64,000 bases of DNA from Epinephelus fuscoguttatus (GCF_011397635.1 NC_064774.1:2272449-2336448); one strand, 5' to 3'. Positions 1 to 11,290 are shown, counted from the stretch's first letter. Numbers and translations are program-made. Notes: generated from the letters alone by a model not told the origin.

Positions 1-301
1 CACATGATCAACTATATTCCTGAGGACCCCCTCTTCTTCCCTCCAAATCTGTGACATGCAGCAAGGTCACTCAGGGTCCTGTAAGTTTGCAATTTTTTCC
101 AATATTGTTACATATTTATTGATACTGTGACTGTCACAACCATGATATGTCAACACCGTCTCTTTGGTATAGAAAAGATTATATTAAATTATGACATGAA
201 TGCGTACATTTTAAGTAAAGGTCAGCGGTAGCTAGCCATAGAGGGAAAACAAGATGGCTATGGCTAAAGCTAACGGAACATTATGTAAAAGAGTAGTTTT
301 T

Positions 302-356
302 TGTCACCACCGTCAGACGTCAACACCGTCAGGTTTTCTGTCTGACGGTGGTGACA
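302..356. repeat. 16-bp perfect hairpin upstream of the DDE-like element
   Basis: Arms 302-317 and 341-356 are exact reverse complements (TGTCACCACCGTCAGA and its complement), with a 23-base loop. A related motif, GTCAACACCGTC, occurs at about 146-157 and inside the loop, and its complement-like form GATGGTGTTGAC follows at about 365-376. I infer terminal or subterminal transposase-binding repeats of the element that follows, but no target-site duplication was identified. Confidence 0.6.
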
Positions 357-554
357 TATAGTTTGATGGTGTTGACAAAAACCTCATTTAACCAATATTT
401 ACAGGTAACCAAATTATAATAATTATAATAATAATGAATTACATTTATATATGCTTTTTAGGACTGTGATTAAAAATTACATTCATAGAAATTTCCCCCA
501 ATTTCATAATAATTCCATTAAACTCTGAGTTAACTTTTCTGTATTTAGAATGCT

Positions 555-2946
555 ATGGCTAGGACGCAGCTGTCAGTGCAGGAACGAAGGAGAAGAAACA
601 GGGAATACAAAAAAAACGAAGAGAGAAAATATATAGTGAGGCAGAGTTAAAGGAAGAATACCCGATAAAGGAAAGGCAAAGATGAAAGGAGAGAGCAGAG
701 GATGGGAAGCTAAAAACTATCAGTGATATGACTGAAAGGGAAAGGAGGAGTAATAGAAAAACTCCCCCACACAGTCCAGGGGATCATGACATACAAGAGC
801 CAGGTCGGAGTAGGCAAGCCATAGCAGGGGAAAGGGAAAGAAAGAAAACAAGAGCAAGATACTCAAGAGAGATGAAAGAATTGAGAAATAAACTTGAAGG
901 GGTAATAAACAATAGGAACAAACTGAAAAAGCGTTGGCAACGTGAGCAAACCAGGAATAAAAAAACACAAGAATCATCAAGAAAAAAAACAGAGCAAATG
1001 TTACAGGGAAGCCAACTGAAAAACCCCTCTATCAAGAAAACCCTGCTGTTCCACAACGCTCTCATTCAAGAAATTAATCAAAACAAGCCTGCTCACAAGA
1101 GCAAAAACTTGATGCTGTCAGGCAGGGTTCTGAAGAAATATCACCTATTACACAAAATAAACACTGGAATTTCTCAATTGTGGGATCAATAAAGGTGTAT
1201 CTTATCTTATCTTATCTTATCTTATATCAGTTTGGCCTTACGTATAACACACTGTGGAAGAGGAGGACTACTGACAAAAAACCTGCTTACATTCAAACAA
1301 TAACTCCGATGGTTCAGGATTTCTACCATAATGCTGCACGAATGACAACTGACAAACAGGACACAATAACACAGAAGAAAGTAAATCATCAGAGAACGAT
1401 TCTGACTGACACAATGTTCAACCTCCACAGGGAGTTAATCAAGAAGGAACCAACTGTAACCTTAGTTAGTCATCATTCTGTGCATTACGTCCATTTTATG
1501 TCACAGCACCAAGACCATCAGATCGCAAGACATGCCAATGCCAGCACCATGAAAATGCAAAGATGATGCCTGAAGTCCTAAGAGCAAATGGTATTGTAAA
1601 GTCTATTAAATTGGTGGATAGTTTTGAACTCGTGTGTTGTTCTCAGACAAGCGAGGCATGTCTTCTGCGCTCCTGCACCTGGCGTCTCCACAAGCAAACA
1701 CGTCCCACACCACAGCAGGAGTGCATCGATGTTGAATGGCAGCAGTGGGAACGAGTTCAGGACCAAACAGCAGATGGACTTTACTACAATACAAGACTTG
1801 TGACACACAGTGGCACGCTGGCAGAGCTTATCAAACTGTATGAGGACAAACTAAAGAGTGAAACAACACCACACTTGTGCTTGGTTCAGAACCAGTCCAG
1901 GGAATACAGGCGCATGATACAGAGCTGTAATGAAAGCACAGTGATTGTGCATGTGGACTTTTCTGAGGCATGGAAATGCAAATATAGTTCTGAGATACAG
2001 TCATGTCATTTTGGTCAGAACCTCCCACAGCTCAATCTGCACACTGGCATGTACTACACAAAACAAGTGACAACAGGGTTTTGTACAGTATCAGAATCCA
2101 AGCGACAGGATGCGTCTGCCATTTGGACACACATGGAACCAGTCCTCAGGGATATTCGTTTAAAGTTTCCAAATGTTGGTACCATTCACTTTTGGTCAGA
2201 TGGCCCCAGCAAGCAATACAAAAACAAGAAAAACTTCTTTCTCCTCTGCAGTGTCCCTCGAACAACCTGGAACTTCTTCGCCACCTCACATGGGAATGGA
2301 GCTCCAGATGGCATTGGGGGAACTGTGAAAAGGACTGCAGACCGCCTTCTACTACTAGGGAATGACATTGTGGAGGGCAAGATCTTTCATGAGCTGGTTG
2401 GGAAAAGCCTGAGCAGTACTCAACTCTATTATATTACTGAAGCTGACATGCAGACATGTGATGCACTCCTTTCTCAAACACTAAAACCTGTACCAGCAAC
2501 GAGGAAAATCCATCAGATCACACCTTACGGAAACGGCATCCACTGCAGATTGTTGTCATGTTTCTGCAGTGAGCCACAGATGTGCACATGCCAGGGTCCA
2601 GGCTGAGGAACATGATGGCTCTATTGCAATGAGGAAGAAGAGGGGGCCTTTGGCAATGCTGATGGAGGAAATGGAGCGGGAGGAAATGGAGCAAGAACCC
2701 AAGAGTGGTCCTGATGGGACTATAACAGATATACCTGCTGGGGGGATTAATTGTGGTGATTGGCTTGCAGTCATATATGACCAACATTGGTGGTTAGCAA
2801 AGGCTGTCACTGTGGATGCTCAACATCAAGATGTTCAAGTGAAGTTTTTCCGCCCCCATGGGCCCAACACGCAATTCCATCCAAAACCAGAAAAGGATAT
2901 GTGCTTCATACTAGTTATACATATTCTTCTACCACCTGTCTGCTGA
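555..2946 (+). pseudogene. Decayed DDE-like transposon-encoded protein gene
   Basis: The pieces read in order but in different frames. First comes a basic N-terminal segment from the ATG at 555 (MARTQLSVQERRRRN) that ends in a stop. A lysine/arginine-rich coiled segment follows (728-1192), then 1227-1566. The largest open block (1563-2606) has an RNase-H-like pattern: VHVDFSEAWKCKY, FWSDGPSKQYKNK and SHGNGAPDGIGG. A C-terminal block (2569-2946), with motif NCGDWLAVIYDQ, lies in another frame. The aspartates in the first two motifs resemble the DDE core of a transposase. I recognise this as a widespread teleost family of uncharacterised transposon-like proteins but cannot name the superfamily. 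Frameshifts, stops and a LINE-tail insertion make it a pseudogene. The upstream AG at about 549 could be an intron acceptor. Confidence 0.6.
1163..1226 (+). mobile_element. LINE 3-prime tail inserted in the DDE-like gene
   Basis: The segment reads CTCAATTGTGGGATCAATAAAGG followed by (TATCT)n repeats. This is the usual 3-prime end of teleost CR1/Rex1/L2-type LINEs: a short conserved end plus a microsatellite tail. It interrupts the conserved coding stretch between the LLHKIN and LTYNTLWKRR segments, so it post-dates the gene's intact state. Only about 60 bases are present, as expected of a severely 5-prime-truncated copy. Confidence 0.6.
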
Positions 2947-3009
2947 AGTCATGGACTTCATAAAGGAAAAACATATCCAGCATATGCTTCCCAATAAAGC
3001 TGACTGAAG

Positions 3010-3140
3010 TGGAGGAATGAACAAGAAGAATGAGGGAATACTCAAAGAAGTGGAGAGAGAAAATGTACATAGTGAGGCAGAGTTAAAAGAGGAATGCCTG
3101 AGAAAAGAAAAGCGAAGATGGAATAACAGAGTAGAGAAGT
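3010..3140 (+). repeat. Partial second copy of the DDE-like gene's first exon
   Basis: This stretch repeats about 570-700: both contain GAGAGAAAATRTAYATAGTGAGG and the following GAGTTAAA run, then AAAGGAAAG-type basic codons. It also carries stops. It suggests either a tandem second copy of the element cut off by the insertion at 3146, or an internal duplication. Confidence 0.5.
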
Positions 3141-4070
3141 AGAAGCAGGGTTCAACGCGAAGGTTTTTTTTCACTTGCCCGGTCGGGTAAGTTGGTCAGA
3201 GATCTACTTGCCCGAAGTCAGTTTTAACTTGCCCTATAAAAATTGATTAATTTAAGCGGCTATCAAATAACAAAGACTGCAGTTATTTTTATGTTATGTA
3301 ATCTTTATTCACACTGTATTTATGAATTAAAACAACATATGTCATGTATTGTAGCTTAATTCCTACACAGATATGACAGTGTCAGGGCTTAAAGTGAAAA
3401 ATTTGTCAATCGTTCTCCGTCTATAATTTTGCGCCCTACTTGAGCCATGCCCACCTCTATTTATTTTTCACCCCTCTCTCCAGTTCTGCTGTATTAACAC
3501 CTGGTTTAATATATTTTGCTTCCATCTCTCTGCCCTGCTCTACTCTACTTCAACGCTACTTAGCTCTCTCTCTACTCTACCAGTAGACTACCACATCCAC
3601 CTGTTGCACAAAACGCACACAGCAGTGTTTCCCCTAGGATGGAGTTGTAGCAGCAGAGGTGAAGCACACGCATGAAAAATAATTTTCACATGCGTGAAAA
3701 TTATTTTTGTATGCTTGCAAAGCACAGCCTGCTGGGATGTTTCTATGCATCTACCAGAGGTGGGTAGAGTAGCCAAATATTGTACTCAAGTAAGAGTACT
3801 GATACTCAAGTAAAAGTAAGAAGCATCCAAATAACTACTTGAGTAAGAGTAAAAGAGTATTTGGTGACAGAACTACTCAAGTACTGAGTAACTGTTGAGT
3901 AATGTCTGATTTATTTGTAAAATAAGAACATTAACGTAATCAATTAATCAAAAATAATAATCTGCAAATTCATGTATTTTAAACGATACCCCTTTAACTA
4001 AAACAAAACTAAAAGAAATCTTTACAAATATAACATAAATCAAGGCACAAGAAACACAAATATATTCTTA

Positions 4071-4159
4071 TGTATATATATATATATATATATACATATA
4101 TATATACATATATACATATATATATATACATATATACATATACATATATACATATATAC

Positions 4160-4214
<55 letters not shown>
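4071..4214. repeat. AT-rich microsatellite with short CA tract
   Basis: Alternating TATATA and ATACAT runs end in a CA tract at about 4199-4213. It is a simple repeat inside the hAT-like element. Reading frames through it are artefacts. Confidence 0.9.
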
Positions 4215-4372
4215 TATATATAAGAATATATTTGTGAAAAATATCAATGGGGACTGTGGGCAGGACATTGTTACGTGTGCCTGTGACTTCAGGCAGAGAG
4301 ACCACTGCATCAGAGCCGAAGGAGCACATTTTAAAATACATTTATTTTATCAATTAGTTACTATTTTTAGCA

Positions 4373-4392
4373 ACTTGCCCGATCGGGCAAGT
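4373..4392. repeat. 20-bp perfect palindrome
   Basis: ACTTGCCCGATCGGGCAAGT equals its own reverse complement. An imperfect version (CTTGCCCGGTCGGGTAAG) sits near the other end of the same element at about 3173-3190. It is probably a subterminal transposase-binding site. Confidence 0.8.
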
Positions 4393-4611
4393 GAGTTGTT
4401 AGTTTACATGCCTGACCTTGAGTTTTACTTGCCCCAGGCAATTGGGCAATCCTTATAGTTGAGCTCTGAGAACAACTTAACTATTTTTGGTTCGTAACAA
4501 GTGTCAAACAACGTACTAGGACTTACTAATTTTTCAGAAAGTTTTATATTGACTGAAATTCTCTGGTCTCCTTCGAATAAACTCTCCCAACTAGTAACCC
4601 TTAGTGTGATT

Positions 4612-5591
4612 CTAATGAGACTGAGAAGACTGATTAACAACACACTTGTGTTTTCTGAGTTGTTTACGCCAAGCAAATCTTTGGTCACAAACACTGCAGT
4701 GAAAAGGTTTCTCTCCAGTGTGAGTTCTCATGTGTGCTTTCAATGTCCCTTTCTGCATAAAAGATTTTTGACAAACTGAACAGCTGAAGCACCTTTTTCC
4801 GGTATGCGTTTGCATGTGTACTTTCAGACTTCCAGATTGACCAAATCTTTTCCCACACTCAGAGCAGCTATATGGTTTCTCTCCTGTGTGAGTGCTCATG
4901 TGTTTCTTCAGATGTCCAGTTCGACCAAATCTTTTCCCACATTCAGAGCAGCTATATGGTTTCTCTCCTGTGTGAGTACTCATGTGTCTCTTCAGATGAC
5001 CTATTTGAGAAAATCCTTTCCCACACTCGGAGCAGCTAAATGGTTTCTCTCCTGTGTGAGTTCTGATGTGTAGCTTCAGATTTCCACGTTGAGGAAATCT
5101 TTTCCCACATTCAGAACAGCTATATGGTTTTTTTTTACCACCATTCAAATCACTGACGGGGACTTTATCAGTTTTAAGAGAGTTTAAACCTGACTGAGGT
5201 TCTCTGGTCTCTGTCCAATCATCACTGTCATCAGTCTCAGGTTCAGAAGACTCTCCAGTCTTGTCATCAGACTCAAGTTGTAAATGTGTATCTAGATCTG
5301 AGTTCCTGGCTGGTTCTGGTCCTCCACAGTGCTCTCCTTCAGATTCTGTTTCCATCTGTTCAGTGTGTCTTTGATGAAGCTGTGAGGACTGAGGTTTCTC
5401 TTCATCATCTTCACTCTTCACAGGGACAGGCGTGGATGTGAACTCCTGTTCCTCTTTAATGTGTGGAGGCTCTGGGTCCTCCTGGTCCTCTTTAATGAGT
5501 GGAGGCTCTGGGTCCTCCTGGTCCACACTGGAGCTCCACTCCTGCTGCTCAGGGGGAACCTCTTCTTTCACCACCAACAGCTGCTGGACGT
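4612..5591 (-). CDS. ZNF gene 1, exon 2: acidic repeat plus C2H2 fingers
   Basis: This is the second exon of a C2H2 zinc-finger gene, probably a nuclear sequence-specific DNA-binding protein. The minus-strand acceptor is TTTCCTGCAG before ACGTCCAGCAG, and it joins exon 1 (10013-10205) in phase 1 to give [15 protein letters not shown]. The spliced protein is 390 residues. Two copies of a DPEPPxIKE(D/E)QE repeat are followed by an acidic linker. Then come five canonical fingers with TGEKP linkers (from about residue 219) and a sixth degenerate one (CSVCDQRF...KHKC) lacking its second histidine. It is the only unit of the four that still reads through the last finger to a stop. A longer open frame to 5658 runs into the intron and should not be used as the start. 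Confidence 0.85.
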
Positions 5592-6147
5592 CTGCAGGAA
5601 ACAGGAAACACACAGATGTTACAGAGAAATGTTGTCCTTCATTCACATCACAGCTCAAAAACTCCTTACTGAACTTCTACAGATCTCTGAGCATCAAACA
5701 GCTTCACAGTGTTCACTCAGCTGTGTCAGAGTGAGTGAGGTTGAGCTAAGCTTTCATTTTCGCAGCAATCATTAACATCCATTGAGACTCTTGTCATGTT
5801 TGGAGGCTCCAGTGCAGCTCTTCATTTGTTCAGGCTTATGTGAATTATGTGAGAATGACTGTTCATGGAAAATGCCAGAGTTTGCAGTGAGTCAAGTTTG
5901 ACAGCTTGCCCATTGAGATCTGTTTCCTCTAACACTGTCTCGGCCCAAACAGCAAACAAAGCATGCATTAACAGGAAGCTAACCCCCGAGGTGCTGTGCT
6001 CAAACCACTGAAGTACTGCAGAAAGTGTTAAAGCGGAATTAATACTTATGCATAGAATCACTATCCATGTTTGTGAGCTGAAACCATTTCCCTCAGTGGA
6101 AACAAAGCTTTTATTTACTTTAATTTCACAGAAAAGAAACAACAAAC
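5592..6147 (-). other. Intron 1 of ZNF gene 1, proximal part
   Basis: This stretch is intronic by the splice model. It matches the corresponding introns of units 2-4 up to about 5905 (GAGTCAAGT), where those units have a Tc1-like insertion and this one continues uninterrupted. No coding sequence was seen. Confidence 0.6.
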
Positions 6148-6540
6148 TGAAGAAGAGGAAATCTCTGCTATTCGCTAGGCTAATTTATACAATGTAAAGT
6201 GCCATAGACTTGTGCTAAAACATTAGCATGTTGGATTTGTTTGGAAAACGTTTTTAGTATAAGAAAGTTGTTTTGTCGATGAACCCTGTGAGCTGTAATG
6301 GAGCCGTTTTTTGTAACATTACCTTTGTTAAATGTTGCTGTTGCTCCTGGCTTCATATGAGCAGAGGAAATCTCTGCTAACCACTATGCTAATTTATACA
6401 ATGTAAAATGCCACAGGCTTGTGCTAATAACGTTAGCATGTTGTATTTGTGGAGAAAATGTGTCCAGATAAAGACAAGTGTTTGTCTGTGAATGCTGCGA
6501 GTTATAGTGAAGCTGATTTGTGTACTTGTGTTTGAAACTG
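6148..6540. repeat. Two tandem ~200-bp diverged repeats
   Basis: Copies at about 6148-6335 and 6353-6540 share GAGGAAATCTCTGCTA, CTAATTTATACAATGTAAA and GTTAGCATGTTG(G/T)ATTTG. A third partial copy lies at 24783-24885, beside the 3-prime end of ZNF unit 4. It is intronic here and its function is unknown. Confidence 0.7.
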
Positions 6541-6626
6541 TTCCTACTGAGCCATGTTTAATGTGTGTTTTAGGTGTTTTGAATCAACTAAACTTTATAG
6601 CACTTCACAGAACCCCAACGGAAAAT

Positions 6627-7228
6627 CGCTAACACCAGAGAAGCTAACGACACCAGAGAAGCTAACGACACCAGAGAAGCTAACGACACCAGAGAAGCTA
6701 ACAACACCACAGAAGCTAACGACACCATAGAAGCTAACAACACCACAGAAGCTAACGACACCATAGAAGCTAACAACACCACAGAAGCTAACGACACCAG
6801 AGAAGCTAACAACACCACAGAAGCTAACGACACCATAGAAGCTAACAACACCACAGAAGCTAACGACACCATAGAAGCTAACAACACCACAGAAGCTAAC
6901 GACACCAGAGAAGCTAACAACACCACAGAAGCTAACGACACCAGAGAAGCTAACAACACCACAGAGGCTAACGACACCAGAGAAGCTAACAACACCACAG
7001 AAGCTAACGACACCATAGAAGCTAACAACACCACAGAAGCTAACAACACCACAGAAGCTAACAACACCACAGAAGCTAACGACACCATAGAAGCTAACGA
7101 CACCAGAGAAGCTAACAACACCACAGAAGCTAACAACACCACAGAAGCTAACAACACCACAGAAGCCAACGGCACCAGAGAAGCTAACAACACCACAGAA
7201 GCTAACGGCACCACAGAAGCTAACGACA
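6627..7228. repeat. 18-bp minisatellite, array 1 (about 33 units)
   Basis: The unit is GCTAACGACACCASAGAA, with variants at the GAC/AAC/GGC triplet and at CAGAG/CAGAA. This array is enriched in AAC variants. It lies in intron 1 of ZNF gene 1 and is split from array 2 by the insertion at 7229-9221. The unit lacks stops in several frames, so long spurious peptides such as SLASVV repeats appear. Confidence 0.95.
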
Positions 7229-9221
7229 TAGGCGGTGGGCCGAAGGTCGCTATCTGCTTTTGTTTTTGAAATGATCGATCCTCAGCGATAGAGTAGCTGC
7301 TTTTTTAACATTAACTTAATATATTTTTTCTGAACAAGTTTCCGTTTGTTGGCAGTCTCAATTCGATCATATTTTTATGAAAACTAAACTTATGTTTGAT
7401 AAACTAATCAGGCAAACGCTATGGCGTACTATACCGCAAACCAATCAAAAACAAGTTCCAGCGTCACCTGACTTGAAGTGTGCCAATGATATTCGTCCAA
7501 ATAGGAAGTAAACACGGCTCAGAGGAGTTGACCAGAGTTCACCGTAAAAAGTATGTAGTCAGGCTTTATTCATGGTCTGTATGCTATCTAACCGACAGTA
7601 TTCACCTGGACATTTTCTGCAAATCTTCCGTGAGAAACTGAAGAAATTTCTAACGTTAACTTAGTTGAAGTGTTTTGAACAGTTATTCACGTTGTGTATT
7701 AGCTCATTAGCCACCGATGTGTTGTTAGCATTCATCTCTAGCAAAGTGAATGGACTTTTAGCCGCAGTACAGCTAACTCAGCTTACTAATGAGGCTGCAG
7801 TTCATAGTTTCCGGCGAGGAGAACCTGAGGAATAAACGGACTGTGCTGTGAGTAACCCAGCTAACGCTCAGAGTATCCTGACTGCACTGCTCGGGCCCCG
7901 CTGTCATGGACGACATCGACGGGCCGTCTTCATCTCCGCCACTGACTGAATGACTGAAAGGCTGTTACACATCGTCTGGACACACGTATGACATCTTGAT
8001 CCTCGCCTGCTGGTTCGAGAGACCATGGAGTTGACAGGAAATCAGACGCAAACTATCTAACTATCAAACTATGTGATGACTATGGTATTAGTACTTTTAC
8101 TGAACAAAAGGATCTGAATACTTCACCATTGTATGATATATGAATATTTATGATATGAAAATTGAAATTGAATGTACTGTCCAAAGTCAAAACCACAATG
8201 TTGTACAAACCAATCTGCTGTATTGCCCTCTCTTTATTCTTGCGAGCTCTCTCAATGTTTCTTCTGTTGGCATATTGCATATAACATTCTCGGTGGTCCC
8301 GTATTATAATAACATAATTATCCTGTATTATAACGTAGGAATGTTCACAGCATTTCAATGTCAACAAAGGTAGGCCTATCAGATTCTGATCACCTAATTG
8401 TAGTTAGTAAGTGGTTGACAAGTGGTTATTTTAGATTTCCTGTACACCTGTCTTAAAATGTAAGGGATACTGGAGCTTGGTTGGGGTGGTGGGACGGTTT
8501 GCGGCGGGCGTCGGAAAATTTCCCTTATTTTCAGATCCAAAACTTGACAGGCATGAACTCGTTTCGTTGCTCTTTACTCTCGAACTCAATACAGGCTACT
8601 GTGGGCCGTAGCCAACGCCAAAAAAACAAACCTGTCTGCTCGCAATGTGCTCTTAACATTAGCGGCTCACTTCAACATCTCCTGCTAGTCCCCAACAAAA
8701 ACTACACACACACCCCCAACTAGCAGAAACAACACAACCCTCCCTCTTAGAGCCTCTGCCAATCACAAGTGGCTATCTCTCACAAATCACTGTCATAGGT
8801 AGCTGACATGACTGACAGGCTTCACAGCCTCGAAACACACACAACTTCACTGGCAATGACACGTTCAGTAACATCATGGAAAACTCAGTAACTGCAATCG
8901 CAGACCTTTTTAACTAGATGAACATAACATGTCTTATGGTGACAGCATAACGTAACATAACAGTTAACACCACGTCACCCAGTCTGTTACAATATTCTCT
9001 AAACTACAATCTGATTGGTTCATCAGCTAGAGTTATCCCGCAAGTTGCCTGAGCAGAGTGACAATTAAAATACAAGTTTGTGAAAATATATGATCAAACC
9101 AGAGCTGCCAACAAATTTTCCCGGACTCTATAGAGTTGTTTAATATCACACACAAAAAACTGTGTACTCTATCGATGGAGATCGATCAACAACACGAAAA
9201 ACGCGTTCGGCCCACCGTCTA
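7229..9221. mobile_element. ~2-kb non-autonomous DNA transposon inside the minisatellite
   Basis: Ends TAGGCGGTGGGCCGAA (7229-7244) and TTCGGCCCACCGTCTA (9206-9221) are inverted repeats with one mismatch. Similarity continues inward in patches (GATCGATC and the CGATAGAGTA region). The element is flanked by ACA on both sides. Removing it with one ACA restores a perfect 18-bp minisatellite unit, so ACA is a 3-bp target duplication. That size fits PIF/Harbinger, CACTA or Academ elements. No transposase-like frame was recognised; the largest internal frames (about 80-95 codons) look like chance. Confidence 0.75.
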
Positions 9222-9923
9222 ACACCACAGAAGCTAACGACACCAGAGAAGCTAACGGCACCACAGAAGCTAACGACACCAGAGAAGCTAACGGCACCAC
9301 AGAAGCTAACGGCACCACAGAAGCTAACGACCCCAGAGAAGCTAACGACACCACAGAAGCTAACGACACCAGAGAAGCTAACGACACCACAGAAGCTAAC
9401 GATACCACAGAAGCTAACGACACCACAGAAGCTAACGACACCACAGAAGCTAACGGCACCAGAGAAGCTAACGGCACCACAGAAGCTAACGACACCACAG
9501 AAGCTAACGACACCACAGAAGCTAACGACACCACAGAAGCTAACGACACCACAGAAGCTAACGGCACCACAGAAGCTAACGACACCACAGAAGCTAACGA
9601 CACCACAGAAGCTAACGACACCACAGAAGCTAACGGCACCACAGAAGCTAACGGCACCACAGAAGCTAACGACCCCAGAGAAGCTAACGACACCACAGAA
9701 GCTAACGACACCACAGAAGCTAACGATACCACAGAAGCTAACGACACCAGAGAAGCTAACGATACCACAGAAGCTAACGGCACCAGAGAAGCTAACGGCA
9801 CCACAGAAGCTAACGACACCACAGAAGCTAACGATACCACAGAAGCTAACGACACCACAGAAGCTAACGGCACCACAGAAGCTAACGGCACCACAGAAGC
9901 TAACGGCACCAGAGAAGCTAACG
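9222..9923. repeat. 18-bp minisatellite, array 2 (about 39 units)
   Basis: It has the same unit and orientation as array 1, with mostly GAC and GGC variants. It ends about 90 bp inside the donor of exon 1 of ZNF gene 1. With array 1 it would have been one array of about 72 units before the transposon inserted. Both strands are open through it (for example 9162-9932 plus), but this is a consequence of the unit. Confidence 0.95.
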
Positions 9924-10012
9924 TGGCTTTAATCGTCGACAGAGTGAATATTTATTTAACAAAGCTGCAGTTATATTATTAATAATGAACTTGTAATGTT
10001 TAATGAACAAAC

Positions 10013-10205
10013 CTGCTCTGTGTAACCGAAGCTGAGGGTTGAAAACAGCGTCCAGTAGTTTCCGTTGTCGCTCGTTCTCCTCTTTTGATCGACAAAGTTC
10101 CTCCTCGTACTCTGCTATCGTTCTTTCAAACAGCCCAAATATCTCTTCAGCAGCCGCAGTTAGTCGCTGCTTCACCAACGATCTCAGCATTTGGACTTTA
10201 GACAT
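10013..10205 (-). CDS. ZNF gene 1, exon 1: conserved coiled-coil N-terminus
   Basis: This is the start exon of ZNF gene 1. The ATG at 10205-10203 begins MSKVQMLRSLVKQRL. The exon encodes 64 residues plus one base and ends at CACAGAGCAG before a GTTTGT donor. The peptide is rich in E, R and K (FERTIAEYEEELCRSKEENE) and should form a coiled coil, probably for dimerisation or cofactor contact. The same exon recurs at 15088-15280, 20996-21188 and 28731-28923, which fixes the gene model. Upstream in-frame GTG codons should not be taken as starts. Confidence 0.85.
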
Positions 10206-10246
10206 GTTCACACTTTAAAAACACAACAAAGACACTCTGCTAACAC

Positions 10247-10255
10247 GCCATCTTT
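10247..10255 (-). promoter_or_regulatory. YY1-like ATGGC motif, weakened, upstream of ZNF gene 1
   Basis: On the minus strand this reads AAAGATGGC, about 42 bp upstream of the ATG. The other three units have the fuller CAAGATGGCG. The motif matches the YY1 core, often found just downstream of transcription starts in vertebrate promoters. Confidence 0.4.
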
Positions 10256-10349
10256 GTTCAAACAGTGTGAAGTTAGCGGTAGTAAAGAATGCAACTTCCG
10301 GGTCAGAGGAGTTGGTGAGCTTCAAAATAAAAGTCCAGAACTGTTCCTG

Positions 10350-10811
10350 GAATTTAAAGGCTTTCATAGAAAAACGCAAACAGGAAGATAAATGATTACA
10401 ATACACCTTCTCAAGAATGATATCCAAAAAACTTGAAGGTTTATTCTTGAGCTTAGAAACAAAAGCTTCAAAACATTTCTCAAAACAATTTTCAGGTGCG
10501 TTACCGCCACCTACTGGACTGGAGTGTGGAGCAGTAGATTGGCAAAAAACAAAACAAAAACAAAAAATAAAAGACTAAATTCTCTCTGTCCCTGCTACTC
10601 TTAAATAATTAAACAGAAGCTTATGTTTATTCCTTGATGTCTTTCCAAGTAGATCCTCTAATGTAACACTGTGCCTCTCTTCAGTTAGTCCTCTTATGAA
10701 CTCCTTTCTTTCTTCTTCACACCTGTTGCAATGTATTAGTACATGTTTGACTGTTTCCAGTTTGTTACAGTGTGAACATAGTCCCATATGATGCTTCCCT
10801 ATTCTATAGAG
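10350..10811 (-). mobile_element. LINE 3-prime fragment (copy a)
   Basis: A minus-strand frame (10575-10811) encodes IGKHHMGLCSHCNKLETVKH...CNRC, a CxxC...H...C terminus typical of the 3-prime end of non-LTR retrotransposon ORF2 (I/Jockey/R1-like). The downstream part resembles a LINE 3-prime UTR (CCAGTAGGTGGCGGTAACGC). The 5-prime side is cut off by a hAT-like start at 10812. Copy b at 23455-23918 has the same junctions, so both come from one segmental duplication. Confidence 0.6.
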
Positions 10812-11290
10812 AGTAGGGCTGGGTGATATGGACAAAAATTCATATCTCGGTATTTACAGGTTGACTGGTGATACACAATGTATATCTCCATTTTTTTTTC
10901 TATTAATGGGCGACATGTTTCCAGCTGCAAGTCAAAGCCACATTTGAGATGCCACAAGCAGTTTTAAAAAAAACAGACTGTGATCAAAATAAAAGGCAGA
11001 GACAGGGATTTTTTTTTTATCTGCTTTGACATATACAGCTGCACAACATGTAAATGAAAAACTATGTAAAATAAACAGCAGGGCTGTACATGAATATTTT
11101 TGCACACAGCACTGGAGCTACAGCGGTTTAAAGGGTGGCAGCACAGGACACTAAACTATAACATGAGTATAAAAGTATCAAGTAGATCTCAATCCACTGT
11201 AGTTTGGAACAATTAAAAGTCTTTGTGGGAGGAGTTGAAAAGTCATTTTCTATCTGTTGGCCTTTCAGATGAATCGAGTGCTGAAAAATG
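10812..11290 (+). mobile_element. hAT-like non-autonomous repeat (copy a)
   Basis: It begins TAGGGCTGGGTGATATGGAC, the usual start of a common fish hAT-type repeat. Related copies are at 15716-16112 (5-prime truncated) and 23919-24080 (3-prime truncated). No transposase was found. The right border was not resolved. Confidence 0.5.

Larger units (their letters stand above)
3146..4468. mobile_element. hAT-like non-autonomous element with CAG-starting inverted ends
   Basis: The left end, CAGGGTTCAACGCGAAGG, matches the reverse complement of the right end, CAGAGCTCAACTATAAGG, over the first 11 bases with two differences. Both ends carry clustered ACTTGCCC/GGGCAAGT motifs (3172-3235 and 4373-4450). 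CAG-type ends are usual for hAT elements. The flanking 8-mers (AGTAGAAG and AGAACAAC) match only 5 of 8, so the target duplication is not convincing. A second hAT-type start, CAGAGGTGGGTAGAG, lies inside at 3755, followed by the ACTCAAGTA-rich repeat common in fish genomes. No transposase reading frame was seen. Confidence 0.5.

Noticed and set aside
5592..5658. [13 protein letters not shown] as the N-terminus of ZNF gene 1, and the same in the other units
   Set aside because: A TTTCCTGCAG acceptor lies between it and DVQQLLVV. Splicing to the conserved first exon gives a perfect phase-1 join in all four units, so this stretch is intron.
6588..7229. Long minus-strand frame of SLASVV repeats (also 9169-9909, 14532-14987, 27983-28669, and the QKLTTPEKLT frame at 9162-9932)
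   Set aside because: They are translations of the 18-bp minisatellite, whose unit lacks stops in several frames. They lie in introns of the ZNF genes and lack start context or any family match.
6627..9923. CRISPR-like array
   Set aside because: Regular 18-bp head-to-tail units without unique spacers, in a vertebrate genome; it is a minisatellite.
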